Positions 7,405 to 16,304 of a DNA stretch of 33,171 bases are shown here, piece by piece. The position numbers and the translations under genes were made by a program. Position 1 is the stretch's first letter. Each line of letters opens with the position of its first letter. The notes under the pieces were generated by a model. It saw only the letters and a program-made list of their open reading frames with translations. It was not told where the DNA came from and ran no database searches. Where the stretch lies: assembly GCA_026986355.1 (NCBI GenBank), contig JALSOO010000155.1, positions 1 to 33,171 of the forward strand, in the 5' to 3' direction. The stretch is from Campylobacteraceae bacterium (lineage in GTDB: Bacteria; Campylobacterota; Campylobacteria; Campylobacterales; Sulfurovaceae).

Positions 7405-9300
7405 CTACATCCACTTCTCATGCCACATTTGAAACATCAAAATAGACCATAATTGTTTAATACTTACATTTTTTCCATTTAAGTACTCATCACGCATTTT
7501 TATTACCTCATCTGTATTAAAATATCCCTCTTTATCTAATCTTTCACGACTTAAATAGTCCAAGAAATAGCCTTTTAATTCATCTCTAAACCACTCTCCA
7601 ATGGGAGGGGAAAATCCCATTTTAGGACGTTGCATCAACTCTTTTGGTAGATATTTATGAGTAATCTCTTTGAGTATCCACTTCTGTTCTCCATCTCTAT
7701 ATTTAAACTTAGAGGGGAGTTGTCCAGCAAACTCTATAATCTCTCTATCCAAAAAAGGCTCACGCCCTTCTAGTCCAACACTCATTGTTGCTCTATCTAC
7801 TTTGGTTAAGATATTATTGCTCATATATGTTTGATAATCTACTGCTAACATTTTAGAGAGGTCATCTAAAATCATTGAGCTATCCCTATCAAATGATGTT
7901 ATTAATTGATTAGGAGTAGAATCGAATAGAGTATATAGTTGAGAGTTAGTAAATTGTTGGGAGCGATACTTTAACATCTCTACAGTTGTTTTAGACGATA
8001 TTAGATTTTCAATCTTATCATAACGTGTCTCAAAATTATAGAGATAGGAGTGAAACGGGATACTCTTAGGAGAGATAGAAGCCATAATGGAGGAGAGACC
8101 CTCTTTCATCTTGTATGGAATCTTAGAGATTTTTTTTTGCATCTTTAAGATGTGAGCATACTCATCATATCCTGCAAAAATCTCATCACCACCATCTGCA
8201 CTAAGTGTTACCGTGACATCTTCTCGTGCTAATTGACTTACCAAAACGGTGGGAATTGCTGAGTCATCTGCAAAAGGTTCATCATATATTTCAGCCAATT
8301 TAGGGATAATATCCAACGCATCATTATGACTACAATAATACTCTGTATGATTTGTGCCTAGATGTTTAGCCACAGATTTGGCATGGGGAGATTCATCATA
8401 CCCTTTCTCATTGAATCCAATAGTAAAGGTATTAATCTTCTCATCTCTGTCTGATTGTAATATAGCCGTAACCAAGGAGCTATCGTATCCTCCACTTAAA
8501 AATACCCCAACAGGAACATCTGAAACCATTCTATAGTTAAATGCCCTCTTTAGTACCTCTTCTGTTTGGGTAATAGCCTCATCATCACTCAATAACAGTA
8601 GAGGTTTTTTGTAGCAATCTACTACTGACCAATACTCTATGGTCTCTACTCTTTGACTCTTTAAATCAAACTCCAAAATATATCCAGAGTTTAACTGTTG
8701 AGTATTTTTGAAAATAGAGTATGGTTGCATCACATAACCATACTGTAAATAGAGTGCTAATACATCTTTGTTAATCTCTTTTTTAAAATAGGGGTGTGCA
8801 TGAAAACTCTTTAGCTCACTAGCAAATAGGAAAACGCCATCTCTCCAGTACCAATAGAGTGGCTTTACACCTGCTCTATCACGAATAAGTGTTAAACGTT
8901 TCTCTTGTTTATCAAAGAGAGCAATAGCAAACATACCATTAAACTTTTCAATAGCATCTAATCCCCAACAGTGGTAGGCTTTTAGAATGACTTCTGTATC
9001 ACTTTGGGAGTGAAAATCGTAACCTAATAGTTTGAGTTCATCTCTAATCTCTTTAAAATTATATACCTCTCCATTGTATACAATCTCTAAATGTTCATAA
9101 CTCATAGGCTGTATACCCTCATCAGATAAATCTAAAATAGAGAGTCTTTGATGTCCTAATCCCACCGTAGTATCTGAAAGTTCGTGATATGATTGCCCAT
9201 GAGCATCATCTCCACGATGTTTAATCCTATCCATCATAGCAGATAGATTTTTACTACTGCTTCTCTTTGTAAAATCACAAAAACCGACTATACCACACAT
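7405..9300 (-). CDS. asnB: Asparagine synthase (glutamine-hydrolysing)-type amidotransferase
   Basis: A 631-residue two-domain enzyme. It begins MCGIVGF, so Cys2 becomes the N-terminal nucleophile of the class II glutaminase domain once Met is removed. The glutamine-binding features 'HRGDDAHG', 'QRLSILDLS' and 'YNGEVYNF' are all present. The synthetase domain carries the ATP pyrophosphatase loop 'SGGYDSS' (269-275) and 'SADGGDEIFAGYDEY'. Such enzymes hydrolyse glutamine and pass ammonia to an ATP-activated carboxylate. In polysaccharide loci they often amidate uronic acids rather than make asparagine (the WbpS-type case), which the neighbours suggest here. It overlaps the flippase gene by 13 bases. 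A paralogue lies at 11517 on the other strand. Confidence 0.92.
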   Translation of the reverse strand: MCGIVGFCDFTKRSSSKNLSAMMDRIKHRGDDAHGQSYHELSDTTVGLGHQRLSILDLSDEGIQPMSYEHLEIVYNGEVYNFKEIRDELKLLGYDFHSQSDTEVILKAYHCWGLDAIEKFNGMFAIALFDKQEKRLTLIRDRAGVKPLYWYWRDGVFLFASELKSFHAHPYFKKEINKDVLALYLQYGYVMQPYSIFKNTQQLNSGYILEFDLKSQRVETIEYWSVVDCYKKPLLLLSDDEAITQTEEVLKRAFNYRMVSDVPVGVFLSGGYDSSLVTAILQSDRDEKINTFTIGFNEKGYDESPHAKSVAKHLGTNHTEYYCSHNDALDIIPKLAEIYDEPFADDSAIPTVLVSQLAREDVTVTLSADGGDEIFAGYDEYAHILKMQKKISKIPYKMKEGLSSIMASISPKSIPFHSYLYNFETRYDKIENLISSKTTVEMLKYRSQQFTNSQLYTLFDSTPNQLITSFDRDSSMILDDLSKMLAVDYQTYMSNNILTKVDRATMSVGLEGREPFLDREIIEFAGQLPSKFKYRDGEQKWILKEITHKYLPKELMQRPKMGFSPPIGEWFRDELKGYFLDYLSRERLDKEGYFNTDEVIKMRDEYLNGKNVSIKQLWSILMFQMWHEKWM

Positions 9301-10547
9301 CTTGCCACCTTTCGTAAACGGATAAAATAGAGATTATTTAGATAAAAATGGAATATCTTTACTAGAACTTCTGCCATAGCTAACCCATAGACACCATATA
9401 GTGGAATCAAGATAGCTACCAAGAGAAGATTTACGACTAGCGTCCAAAATGTTGATTTTGTTACATAAAAGCTTCTACTTTGTGTCACAAAACTTTGAGA
9501 ATAGAGTCCTCCTAATGGTGCAATGATTATAAAAAGACTCATAATCTGTAGTAACTCTACACTAATTAAGCTATCCTCTCCTACCAATAATCGAACAATA
9601 TCTTGGGCTGTAAAAAATAGAACTATAGCTATAAAAAACATTGTCAAGATAATACCTTGAAGAAATTTATAAAAAAGTTTATAATAGAACTCTCTATTCT
9701 CTATCCATTTTTTAGATAGATAGGGAAAGATAACTTGATTGACAATATCTCCTAAACTAACCAATGCAGAGACTACTTTATAGGCAACAGCATAATAACC
9801 AACCATGAGATGATTGGTAAATAGACCCAATATAAAGATATTACTTGAGGAGTAGAGTGTTACAGCTAATTTAGAGAGAAATATATGCCAACCCATTATA
9901 ATATATTGTCGTAAAACCCTATATGGTTGCCAAACGAAACGGATATTGAACTTTTTATGGATATAAAAGAGAGATAGTAAACCTACCATTATAAAGCCTA
10001 AACTATTAAAAAGTGGTACAAGATATATATCATCTTCTATTTTGACAAAAAGTAAAATAGCCAATAGAAAAAAGAGTTTAGCTACAATATTTAATATAGC
10101 GATATATCTCATCTTCTCAATGCCTTGGAAAAACCATATAGGAAAGAGAACCTCTCCTATAACCATTCCAAAGGTTAAGATATAGATAAGAGCATCTTTT
10201 CCCAAGCTATCAAAGAGCCATAAACTTAATAGTAAAATAGAGAAACCCAGAGACATTAAAAGAGATTTTATTATCATTACAGCTGAGAAAATCTCATTGA
10301 GCTTCTTGCTATCTTCTCTATAGATAGAAATCTCACGTGTAGCCGTTACATTAAATCCATAATCACTTAAAATCAGAAAATAACTAGAGAATGCTGTAGC
10401 CATAGCCAATAGACCAAAAAGTTCTATCCCTAACGTATATAGTAGATATGGTACAACCAAAAGAGGCAGTAAAAAATTTAGACCTTGAACCACTCCTAAT
10501 GCCAAGAAATTGGAAACAAGGACTTTACCCTCTCGTTTATTTATCAT
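9288..10547 (-). CDS. Wzx-type lipid-linked oligosaccharide flippase
   Basis: A 419-residue polytopic membrane protein with about 12 hydrophobic helices, of the MOP/PST flippase superfamily. Recognisable segments are 'YFLILSDYGFNVTATREIS', 'FPIWFFQGIEKMRY' and 'GYYAVAYKVVSALVSL', typical of O-antigen and capsule translocases. It would move undecaprenyl-linked oligosaccharide across the inner membrane. It is the first gene of the downstream minus-strand module. A strong ribosome site (AGGAGAAC) and an extended -10 (10592-10600) lie upstream. It is clearly paralogous to the second flippase at 15033, sharing the SDYGF, KKLNEIFS and WFFQG-EKMRY blocks, so this locus carries two export modules. 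Confidence 0.9.
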   Translation of the reverse strand: MINKREGKVLVSNFLALGVVQGLNFLLPLLVVPYLLYTLGIELFGLLAMATAFSSYFLILSDYGFNVTATREISIYREDSKKLNEIFSAVMIIKSLLMSLGFSILLLSLWLFDSLGKDALIYILTFGMVIGEVLFPIWFFQGIEKMRYIAILNIVAKLFFLLAILLFVKIEDDIYLVPLFNSLGFIMVGLLSLFYIHKKFNIRFVWQPYRVLRQYIIMGWHIFLSKLAVTLYSSSNIFILGLFTNHLMVGYYAVAYKVVSALVSLGDIVNQVIFPYLSKKWIENREFYYKLFYKFLQGIILTMFFIAIVLFFTAQDIVRLLVGEDSLISVELLQIMSLFIIIAPLGGLYSQSFVTQSRSFYVTKSTFWTLVVNLLLVAILIPLYGVYGLAMAEVLVKIFHFYLNNLYFIRLRKVARCVV

Positions 10548-10591
10548 ATGCTGTTCTCCTAAATTTATAAAAACATTTTACAACATAATAT

Positions 10592-10600
10592 ATTATAACA
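10592..10600 (-). promoter_or_regulatory. Extended -10 promoter for the flippase/amidotransferase operon
   Basis: On the minus strand this reads TGTTATAAT, an extended -10 about 45 bases before the flippase start at 10547, with no good -35. Sigma-70 promoters in Campylobacterota commonly lack a -35, which fits. It probably drives the whole module down to 2214. Confidence 0.5.
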
Positions 10601-10657
10601 TATAAAAATATCCTTAGTTTTATATATAAATTTTTACTTAATTTTTAATATTATATT

Positions 10658-11353
10658 TTATATTTCATAAAAATCTGCTGTTGAACCACTTTGATACTCT
10701 ATATGTTTAATAAGTTTAAAGCTTTTACTTAAAATATCCAAAGAGGCATTTCCATAAATAAGATAGACATCATTTTTAAACAGTTTTCTTTGCTCTTTTA
10801 AATTAAATATAAACTTTTCCATTACCACCTCATCAAATGGATTAAATAGATAGATAACTGATACATCTAATGGAGGTAAAAACGTTGTAGCATCAGCATA
10901 AAAAGAGTCCACATTATCCAATTTTAATTTTTTGATATTCTCTTCTGCTACCTCATGAAGCTCTTTTGCAAACTCAACACCTATAGCTCTCTTGAATCCT
11001 AACTCTCTAGCATGAATAATCGCTGCTCCTTTACCACTTCCATAATCAATAAAGAGATTTCTATTTAGTGGCTTTCCAATAGCACTCTCTAAATCAGATA
11101 TGATTTTAGATAGGAAATCTTTTGAAGTAGAGACCAGTGCTGTACCATGTTCTTTATACTCTCCTGTTCTAGTCAAATCATATATATTTTGTGTAGAAAA
11201 ATCAAGTCCCCTTATCTTGTAATTGATACGTTGTCCTATCTTTTTAATCGTAGGTAAAAGACCATTCTCTCCAAGTGAATTTAGAACTTCTCCAAACTTA
11301 TAAGCAATTCCATTTTGATGTGACATGTCTGCATTTGTATGTGTGACTCTCAT
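10658..11353 (-). CDS. Class I SAM-dependent methyltransferase
   Basis: A 231-residue soluble protein with a class I methyltransferase core: SAM-binding 'FIDYGSGKGAAIIHA' at about residues 102-116, 'AIGVEFAKELHEVAEENI' (acidic residue that would bind the ribose), 'DSFYADATTF', and 'SVIYLFNPFDEVVM', where the NPF segment occupies the catalytic-loop position. No family-specific substrate can be named. Its place inside the polysaccharide locus suggests sugar or lipid-carrier methylation, but a protein target is equally possible. It is separated from the flippase operon by 110 bases and is divergent from the amidotransferase-like gene at 11517. The start is supported by AAAGGAT. Confidence 0.75.
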   Translation of the reverse strand: MRVTHTNADMSHQNGIAYKFGEVLNSLGENGLLPTIKKIGQRINYKIRGLDFSTQNIYDLTRTGEYKEHGTALVSTSKDFLSKIISDLESAIGKPLNRNLFIDYGSGKGAAIIHARELGFKRAIGVEFAKELHEVAEENIKKLKLDNVDSFYADATTFLPPLDVSVIYLFNPFDEVVMEKFIFNLKEQRKLFKNDVYLIYGNASLDILSKSFKLIKHIEYQSGSTADFYEI

Positions 11354-11485
11354 ATTTAATCCTTTATTAAATTTTATATTTAATCTATTTTAATGATTTT
11401 ATCATATAATGATATATATTAGATTTCGATTATGACATATTTTAACTTTGTTATATATTATTTAATGATATTTTATATTTTATTG

Positions 11486-11494
11486 TGTTATAAT
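11486..11494 (+). promoter_or_regulatory. Extended -10 promoter for the plus-strand pair
   Basis: TGTTATAAT (TG at 11486-11487, TATAAT at 11489-11494) lies 22 bases before the start codon at 11517, with GAAGGA between them as the ribosome site. No matching -35 is seen. The sequence is identical to the extended -10 before the flippase operon. Confidence 0.55.
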
Positions 11495-11516
11495 AACATC
11501 TATTGAAGGAGTTTTT

Positions 11517-13340
11517 ATGCAAGATTTTTTGGGATTTATAGATTACAGTAGAACCGAACCAATAATAGATATTAACGATTATAATTTCGAGATATATCAA
11601 GAGAAGTATGCACTATTTAATATCTTTTTATCATATAACATAGGAATTAATGCAACCCATTTAAATAATAAAAATATTTTTATAACTCTTTTTGGTACTA
11701 TCAATAATCAATCTAAATTAAGGAGATTATTGCATAGAGATACTTCTATATCAGATATAGAACTTATGGCAGAAGCCTATAAAAGATGGGGATTGGAGTT
11801 TATCAAAATCATAGAGGGTTCATTTGCAATTATGCTCTATGATAAAAACAGAGAGATACTTGTTCTATTAAAAGATAAAATTGGAAAAATCCCTATTAAC
11901 TATTATGAATCAGATAATAAAATTATTTTTACCTCCTCTGTTCAACGATTCAAAGAGGTATCTACTTTTGTTCCCTCTATCAATCCTCAAAGTCTAGCTT
12001 CATATCTCCAATTTGGTGTTGTTTTGCAACCAAACACTATATTGACAAACTGTTATAAGGTAAAAGCTGGAGAGTATATAGAGTTTAATCTACTCAAAAA
12101 AGAGTCAAAAGAGCATATATATTGGAGATTAGAAGAGTGTTACTCTAATCCTAAAAGAGATGAATCAGAAACTTCTATTATAAATAATGCTCATAAACTT
12201 CTTAGAGAATCGGTAGAGAAGAGTTATTTAACAGATAAAAGAGTTGCACTCTCTCTTAGTGGTGGATATGATAGCTCAACTCTTGCCTCTATACTACAAG
12301 AACAGAGAGAGATAGATACCTTTACCATTGGGTTTAATCAAGAGAGCATTAATGAAGCTAAAGAGGCAAAAGCAATTGCAAAGCATCTAGGTACAAAGCA
12401 TCATGAATACTATTTTAGAGCCAAAGATGCGTTGGAGATTATTCCTAAACTCTCTCAAATTTATGATGAACCTTTTGCAGAGTATGGAGCGACACCTACA
12501 CTATTAACAGCACAACTTATTCGTCAAGAGGGTATTGATAATATTGTCGTAGGAGATGGAGGAGATGAAGTTTTTGCAACGGCTGATGATGTATCATTTT
12601 TTCACCGTATTGATACTATACCTCAACATAGAAGAGAACGATTATGCTCTCTATTAAAACGTATTCCAATTAATAAGATACCATATTTGGAGAAAAAATA
12701 TAATTTACCAACAAAATGTAGCAAAATTTTTAATATTATATCGTCAAAAAATATTCCAAAAATGGTAGAGGCCAAAAATATACTCTTTAGAGAAGATGAA
12801 CTCCACCTTATAATACAAAATTATACAAATCCTATTTTAACAACCTTTGATGATATTAATTTTGATGGACACCATGAGACAGTAGATGAGATTATTGGAA
12901 CATATTTTAAAACAACTATGACCGATGGAGAGTTAGTCAAAAGTTATAGAGCTATGAATAACTATAATATCTCTTTGCATACCCCCTTTTTAGATGAACA
13001 ACTTATATCATATATGGCAACCATTCCTAGCTCTATTAAGATAAAATATGGCATTAAAAAGTATATTTTAAAAGAGATAGCCCATCAATATATTCCTAAA
13101 GCTCTTTTAGACCGTCCAAAGCGTGGTTTTGATATTCCATTTTCATCATGGATGAGAAATGAGTTAAAAGAGTTAGTCTATTCACAAATAAATGAGAAAA
13201 GGTTAAACGAAGATAAACTATTTTATACTTCTTTTATTATTAATATTAGAGATAGTTTCTATCAAGGAAACGACTCCTATAAATATAAACTGTGGAGACT
13301 CTTTCTCTTTCAACTTTGGTATGAAAATTTTAAAGGATAA
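11517..13340 (+). CDS. Asparagine-synthase-like amidotransferase lacking the glutaminase nucleophile
   Basis: A 607-residue paralogue of the AsnB at 7405. The synthetase domain is intact, with 'LSLSGGYDSSTLA' (loop 248-254), 'VVGDGGDEVFA' and the late 'RPKRGFDIPFSSWMRNEL'. The N-terminal glutaminase domain is degenerate. It starts MQDFLGF instead of MCGIVGF, so no Cys2 exists. The HRG..G and QRLSILD regions are absent, and 'YNGEVYN' is replaced by 'FGTINN'. It therefore should not hydrolyse glutamine itself. It may use free ammonia, take ammonia from the intact paralogue, or catalyse a different ATP-dependent ligation. It has its own promoter on the strand opposite to its neighbours. The stop codon is followed in the same frame by the next coding region. 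Confidence 0.9.
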   Translation: MQDFLGFIDYSRTEPIIDINDYNFEIYQEKYALFNIFLSYNIGINATHLNNKNIFITLFGTINNQSKLRRLLHRDTSISDIELMAEAYKRWGLEFIKIIEGSFAIMLYDKNREILVLLKDKIGKIPINYYESDNKIIFTSSVQRFKEVSTFVPSINPQSLASYLQFGVVLQPNTILTNCYKVKAGEYIEFNLLKKESKEHIYWRLEECYSNPKRDESETSIINNAHKLLRESVEKSYLTDKRVALSLSGGYDSSTLASILQEQREIDTFTIGFNQESINEAKEAKAIAKHLGTKHHEYYFRAKDALEIIPKLSQIYDEPFAEYGATPTLLTAQLIRQEGIDNIVVGDGGDEVFATADDVSFFHRIDTIPQHRRERLCSLLKRIPINKIPYLEKKYNLPTKCSKIFNIISSKNIPKMVEAKNILFREDELHLIIQNYTNPILTTFDDINFDGHHETVDEIIGTYFKTTMTDGELVKSYRAMNNYNISLHTPFLDEQLISYMATIPSSIKIKYGIKKYILKEIAHQYIPKALLDRPKRGFDIPFSSWMRNELKELVYSQINEKRLNEDKLFYTSFIINIRDSFYQGNDSYKYKLWRLFLFQLWYENFKG

Positions 13341-13343
13341 ATC

Positions 13344-14171
13344 ATCGAAACATGTATCGCACCTGTAAATAGTAGAAAATATACAAAACCTACAATCTCT
13401 TATGATATTTGGCATAGAGATAAGTTAGATAGACTATTAACCCTTATATATAGACAGTTAGAAACTAGAGATAAATCAACTGTTATTGTCTTAGAGATTG
13501 CACACTTTTCACTACCCTTAGAGGCAATAAATAGAGAGTGGGCAAAGCGTAATATGAGCTTTGCCAATGAACTCTGTGGTCAAATTATAAAAAAACATCA
13601 ATATAAATTCAAGATTATTCCTATAATACTTTTAAATAATTTAGATGATGACCATAGTGAAGAGTCTGAACTATTTATAGATGAGTTAGTAGAGGGACAA
13701 AAATATATTCGTGCAGAATCTATTAGAGTTGTATCAGAGAGAAATCTAAAAAATAGAGCATTTAAAGCACTAAAACGAAACAAGAAACTTGCTGATAGCT
13801 TTATCAATATAGATGGAAAAGCTTATCTAAAAGATGATGAGTATCAACATGATTTAGCAGCAGGATTTGTAAATGATGATGGTAAAATTATCCCTAGATG
13901 TGGTCTAATCTTGACAAGCTTTTTAGATACTGTTGCTAAATTCGCAAACGATAGACTCCATCAAAAGTCAGATGCTAATGTTCTTTTTATCTCTTTCTCA
14001 GAAGAGTTCCATGAGTATCAAAGAGTAAAACTTGGTGTTGATATATATACACGAACACATAAACAAGCAACTATACACCCGATTATACTCCACTGGTCAT
14101 ATGAAATCGACCAATGTTTAAGCTCTTTTAGAGAGTGTAATACTCAAGAGTGGCATGAAGAGGAGTTATGA
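13344..14171 (+). CDS. Unrecognised soluble protein, apparent ATC start
   Basis: I do not recognise this family. An ATG at 13554 gives 205 residues, but the same frame is open and protein-like from directly after the previous stop at 13338-13340 (for example [17 protein letters not shown] and [18 protein letters not shown]). No ATG, GTG or TTG lies upstream of 13554 in frame. A ribosome site AAAGGA at 13332-13337 is six bases before ATC at 13344, which would give a 275-residue protein beginning (M)ETCIAPVNS. So the start is either a rare ATC codon, a start lost by mutation, or a base error. The protein is charged, with no signal or membrane segment. Late features include '[16 protein letters not shown]' and '[12 protein letters not shown]'. 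It is probably co-transcribed with the amidotransferase-like gene and overlaps htpX by 6 bases tail to tail. Confidence 0.65.
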   Translation: METCIAPVNSRKYTKPTISYDIWHRDKLDRLLTLIYRQLETRDKSTVIVLEIAHFSLPLEAINREWAKRNMSFANELCGQIIKKHQYKFKIIPIILLNNLDDDHSEESELFIDELVEGQKYIRAESIRVVSERNLKNRAFKALKRNKKLADSFINIDGKAYLKDDEYQHDLAAGFVNDDGKIIPRCGLILTSFLDTVAKFANDRLHQKSDANVLFISFSEEFHEYQRVKLGVDIYTRTHKQATIHPIILHWSYEIDQCLSSFRECNTQEWHEEEL

Positions 14172-14180
14172 TAACTCCTC
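14160..14180. terminator. 21-bp perfect palindrome across two convergent stop codons
   Basis: GAGGAGTTAT (14160-14169) and ATAACTCCTC (14171-14180) are exact reverse complements around one base. The palindrome covers the last codons and stops of both convergent genes. As RNA it would give a hairpin of at least 8 pairs in either direction. No T run follows, so function as a bidirectional terminator or mRNA 3' cap is inferred. Confidence 0.4.
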
Positions 14181-14996
14181 TAAGCGTTGAATACGTTGAG
14201 CTGTTGTTGGGTGAGTACTAAATAGCTCTTGCATTGAAAAATCTCGTCCTGTAAAAGGATTAATAATAAACATATGAGCTGTTTGAGGATTTGCCTCTGG
14301 TAGAGTAATTCTTCTAGCATAGTTATCAAGTTTGATTAATCCACTAATTAGCCACTCTGGGTGTCCTGTAATTCTTGCTGAGCCCTCATCTGCCATAAAT
14401 TCACGACTTCTACTGACACTCATCTGAATAATGGTTGCAGCTATAGGCATAATAATCATTAATATCATCATCACAATAGGATTGGGTCTATCTTCTTCAT
14501 CTCCATTAAAAAACATTCCAAAATTTGCAAGTAGAGCAATAGCACCTGAAAAAGTAGCAGCAATAGTTCCAATCAACATATCATAATGCTTAATATGACT
14601 TAATTCATGTGCAATTACAGCCTCTACTTCCTCAGGAGTCAACAAATCTAGTAAACCCTCTGTTACAGCAACAACAGCATGTTCATAATCACGACCAGTA
14701 GCAAATGCATTTGGTTGCTCTTCTGGAATAATATAGAGTTGTGGCATTGGTAAATTGGCTCTTCTAGTCAATTTATCTACAATTTGATATAAGCCTGATG
14801 CAGAGTGTCTATCAATGGGAATGGCATTATAATGCTCTAACACAGCCTCATGGCTATTATAATATGCGTAAAAATTCATACCAATTGCACCTAAAAATGC
14901 CAATACCATTCCTGTTTTTCCTGCAATTAACCCTCCAAACCAAATAAAAATAAGTGTTAATCCTATCATTAAAGCATACGTTTTTAACTGTTCCAT
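14166..14996 (-). CDS. htpX: HtpX membrane zinc metalloprotease
   Basis: A 276-residue M48B-family protease. Two N-terminal membrane helices (about 5-25 and 28-46) precede the zinc motif '[11 protein letters not shown]', with His130, Glu131 and His134. Two more helices follow (about 142-162 and 173-192), and then '[10 protein letters not shown]' supplies the third zinc ligand, a glutamate. HtpX degrades damaged inner-membrane proteins and is usually a stress-response quality-control protease. Length and domain order are normal for the family. It reads in the same direction as the second flippase and begins 36 bases after it, with GGGAGATA as ribosome site, so it may share that transcript. This is an unusual place for a housekeeping protease. 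Confidence 0.93.
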   Translation of the reverse strand: MEQLKTYALMIGLTLIFIWFGGLIAGKTGMVLAFLGAIGMNFYAYYNSHEAVLEHYNAIPIDRHSASGLYQIVDKLTRRANLPMPQLYIIPEEQPNAFATGRDYEHAVVAVTEGLLDLLTPEEVEAVIAHELSHIKHYDMLIGTIAATFSGAIALLANFGMFFNGDEEDRPNPIVMMILMIIMPIAATIIQMSVSRSREFMADEGSARITGHPEWLISGLIKLDNYARRITLPEANPQTAHMFIINPFTGRDFSMQELFSTHPTTAQRIQRLEELS

Positions 14997-15032
14997 TATC
15001 TCCCTTTTTTATAAATTGTACTCAAAAATAGT

Positions 15033-16304
15033 TCAAATATCTGCTACTTTTGTAGCATTTATATTTAAAAATAAGTAATACCCCTTACTTATCATCAAAA
15101 AGAATGCTAAAAAGACACTAAACCATACCATTCCTAAAACTCCAAAAAAGTAGATAAGTATAGGAGCAAATATAATATTTAATCCTGCTGTTATAAATAA
15201 GATTTGATTTAAAAACTTTGTAGCTTTAATCGTTACGAGCATATTGGTAAATTGGCTTCCATAGAGGTATACCACAAGAGAGATAGAAAAAACTTGTAGT
15301 ATCTTAATATTTAATGGCATTACCTCTTCTCCTGTTATTATCTCTAAAATATTCTCTGAAAAATATCCAACCAATAGAGCAACTGGAAACATAATCATAA
15401 AAATTACAATAGCTAACTGTTTGTTTCGTGAGATAAAATTCTCATTTGATTGTTGATGAACAGATACCAAATAGGGATATACAGTTCTAGTTAGAGGGTC
15501 TAAAAGACTTCCAATAGCATGAATTATTTTTATAGATACAGCATAATAGCCTATTACAATAGGTGTAGCAAAAAAACCTAAGATAATAATATTAGCCGTA
15601 GTATAGAACTCTACAGCAAATTTTGAGGTAAATATATACCAACCATCTTTTAGGTAGAAAAAGAGTCTCTTTGTTGATTGAAAAGAGAGTGTAATATTAA
15701 ATTTTGTAATCGCCATATAGAGAGCAGTAATGCCTATAATTATAGTAGTTATACTGTTTAAGAGTAGCAATAGATATAAATCAGACTCCTCTTTTACAAA
15801 TATAAAGATAGAGATTACAAATATAAGTTTAGATAAGCCATTAAGATACATAATGTACCTCATCTTCTCTACTCCTTGAAAAAACCAAAGAGGAAATAGT
15901 ATATGTCCTAGCAACGCACCAGAAGCGATAAAAATAAGCTCTTGATAGCTATATAGTTTCTCTATAAAAAAACTTAAAATAACTAAAATAGTTAAATATA
16001 CAAAAGCTATAGAAAATTTAATAGCTAGTACAGAAGAGAAAATCTCATTGAGTTTTTTTTGATTATTACGATGCAAAGAGATATGATATGTAGCAGATAG
16101 CTCAAAACCATAATCACTTAATTGCACCCCATACATAATAATAGCTAAGATAAAACTATAAATTCCAAAACCCTCTAATCCTAAAATTCTAATGAGATAG
16201 GGGATTAGAAATATAGGAACAAGATAGTTGATAAACTGCAATATAAAAAGAGAAATAAAGTTGTCAGATAGTCTTTTTAGTGTTGTTGTTCTATTTTTAA
16301 TCAC
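15033..16304 (-). CDS. Second Wzx-type oligosaccharide flippase
   Basis: A polytopic membrane protein of about 423 residues in the MOP/PST flippase superfamily, paralogous to the one at 9288. It shares 'QLSDYGFELSATYHISLH', 'KKLNEIFSSV', 'FPLWFFQGVEKMRY' and 'IGYYAVSIKIIHAIGSL'. It would flip a lipid-linked glycan unit made by the upstream module. The start is uncertain. A TTG at 16325 is possible, but a GTG at 16304 overlaps the EpsG-like stop (ATGTGA) and gives an N-terminus of the same length as its paralogue, so I prefer that. Two flippases with a single visible polymerase imply either two glycans or one chain plus a non-polymerised unit. Confidence 0.88.
   Translation of the reverse strand: MIKNRTTTLKRLSDNFISLFILQFINYLVPIFLIPYLIRILGLEGFGIYSFILAIIMYGVQLSDYGFELSATYHISLHRNNQKKLNEIFSSVLAIKFSIAFVYLTILVILSFFIEKLYSYQELIFIASGALLGHILFPLWFFQGVEKMRYIMYLNGLSKLIFVISIFIFVKEESDLYLLLLLNSITTIIIGITALYMAITKFNITLSFQSTKRLFFYLKDGWYIFTSKFAVEFYTTANIIILGFFATPIVIGYYAVSIKIIHAIGSLLDPLTRTVYPYLVSVHQQSNENFISRNKQLAIVIFMIMFPVALLVGYFSENILEIITGEEVMPLNIKILQVFSISLVVYLYGSQFTNMLVTIKATKFLNQILFITAGLNIIFAPILIYFFGVLGMVWFSVFLAFFLMISKGYYLFLNINATKVADI

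Noticed and set aside
6656-7414. Pseudogene in the FemAB-like gene because of its uncertain start
   Set aside because: The full domain and C-terminal motif are present in one frame; only the choice between GTG 7414 and ATG 7402 is open.
13218-13415. Minus-strand 65-codon ORF across the end of the amidotransferase-like gene
   Set aside because: It lies opposite strong plus-strand coding on both sides of the stop and has no ribosome site or recognisable sequence.
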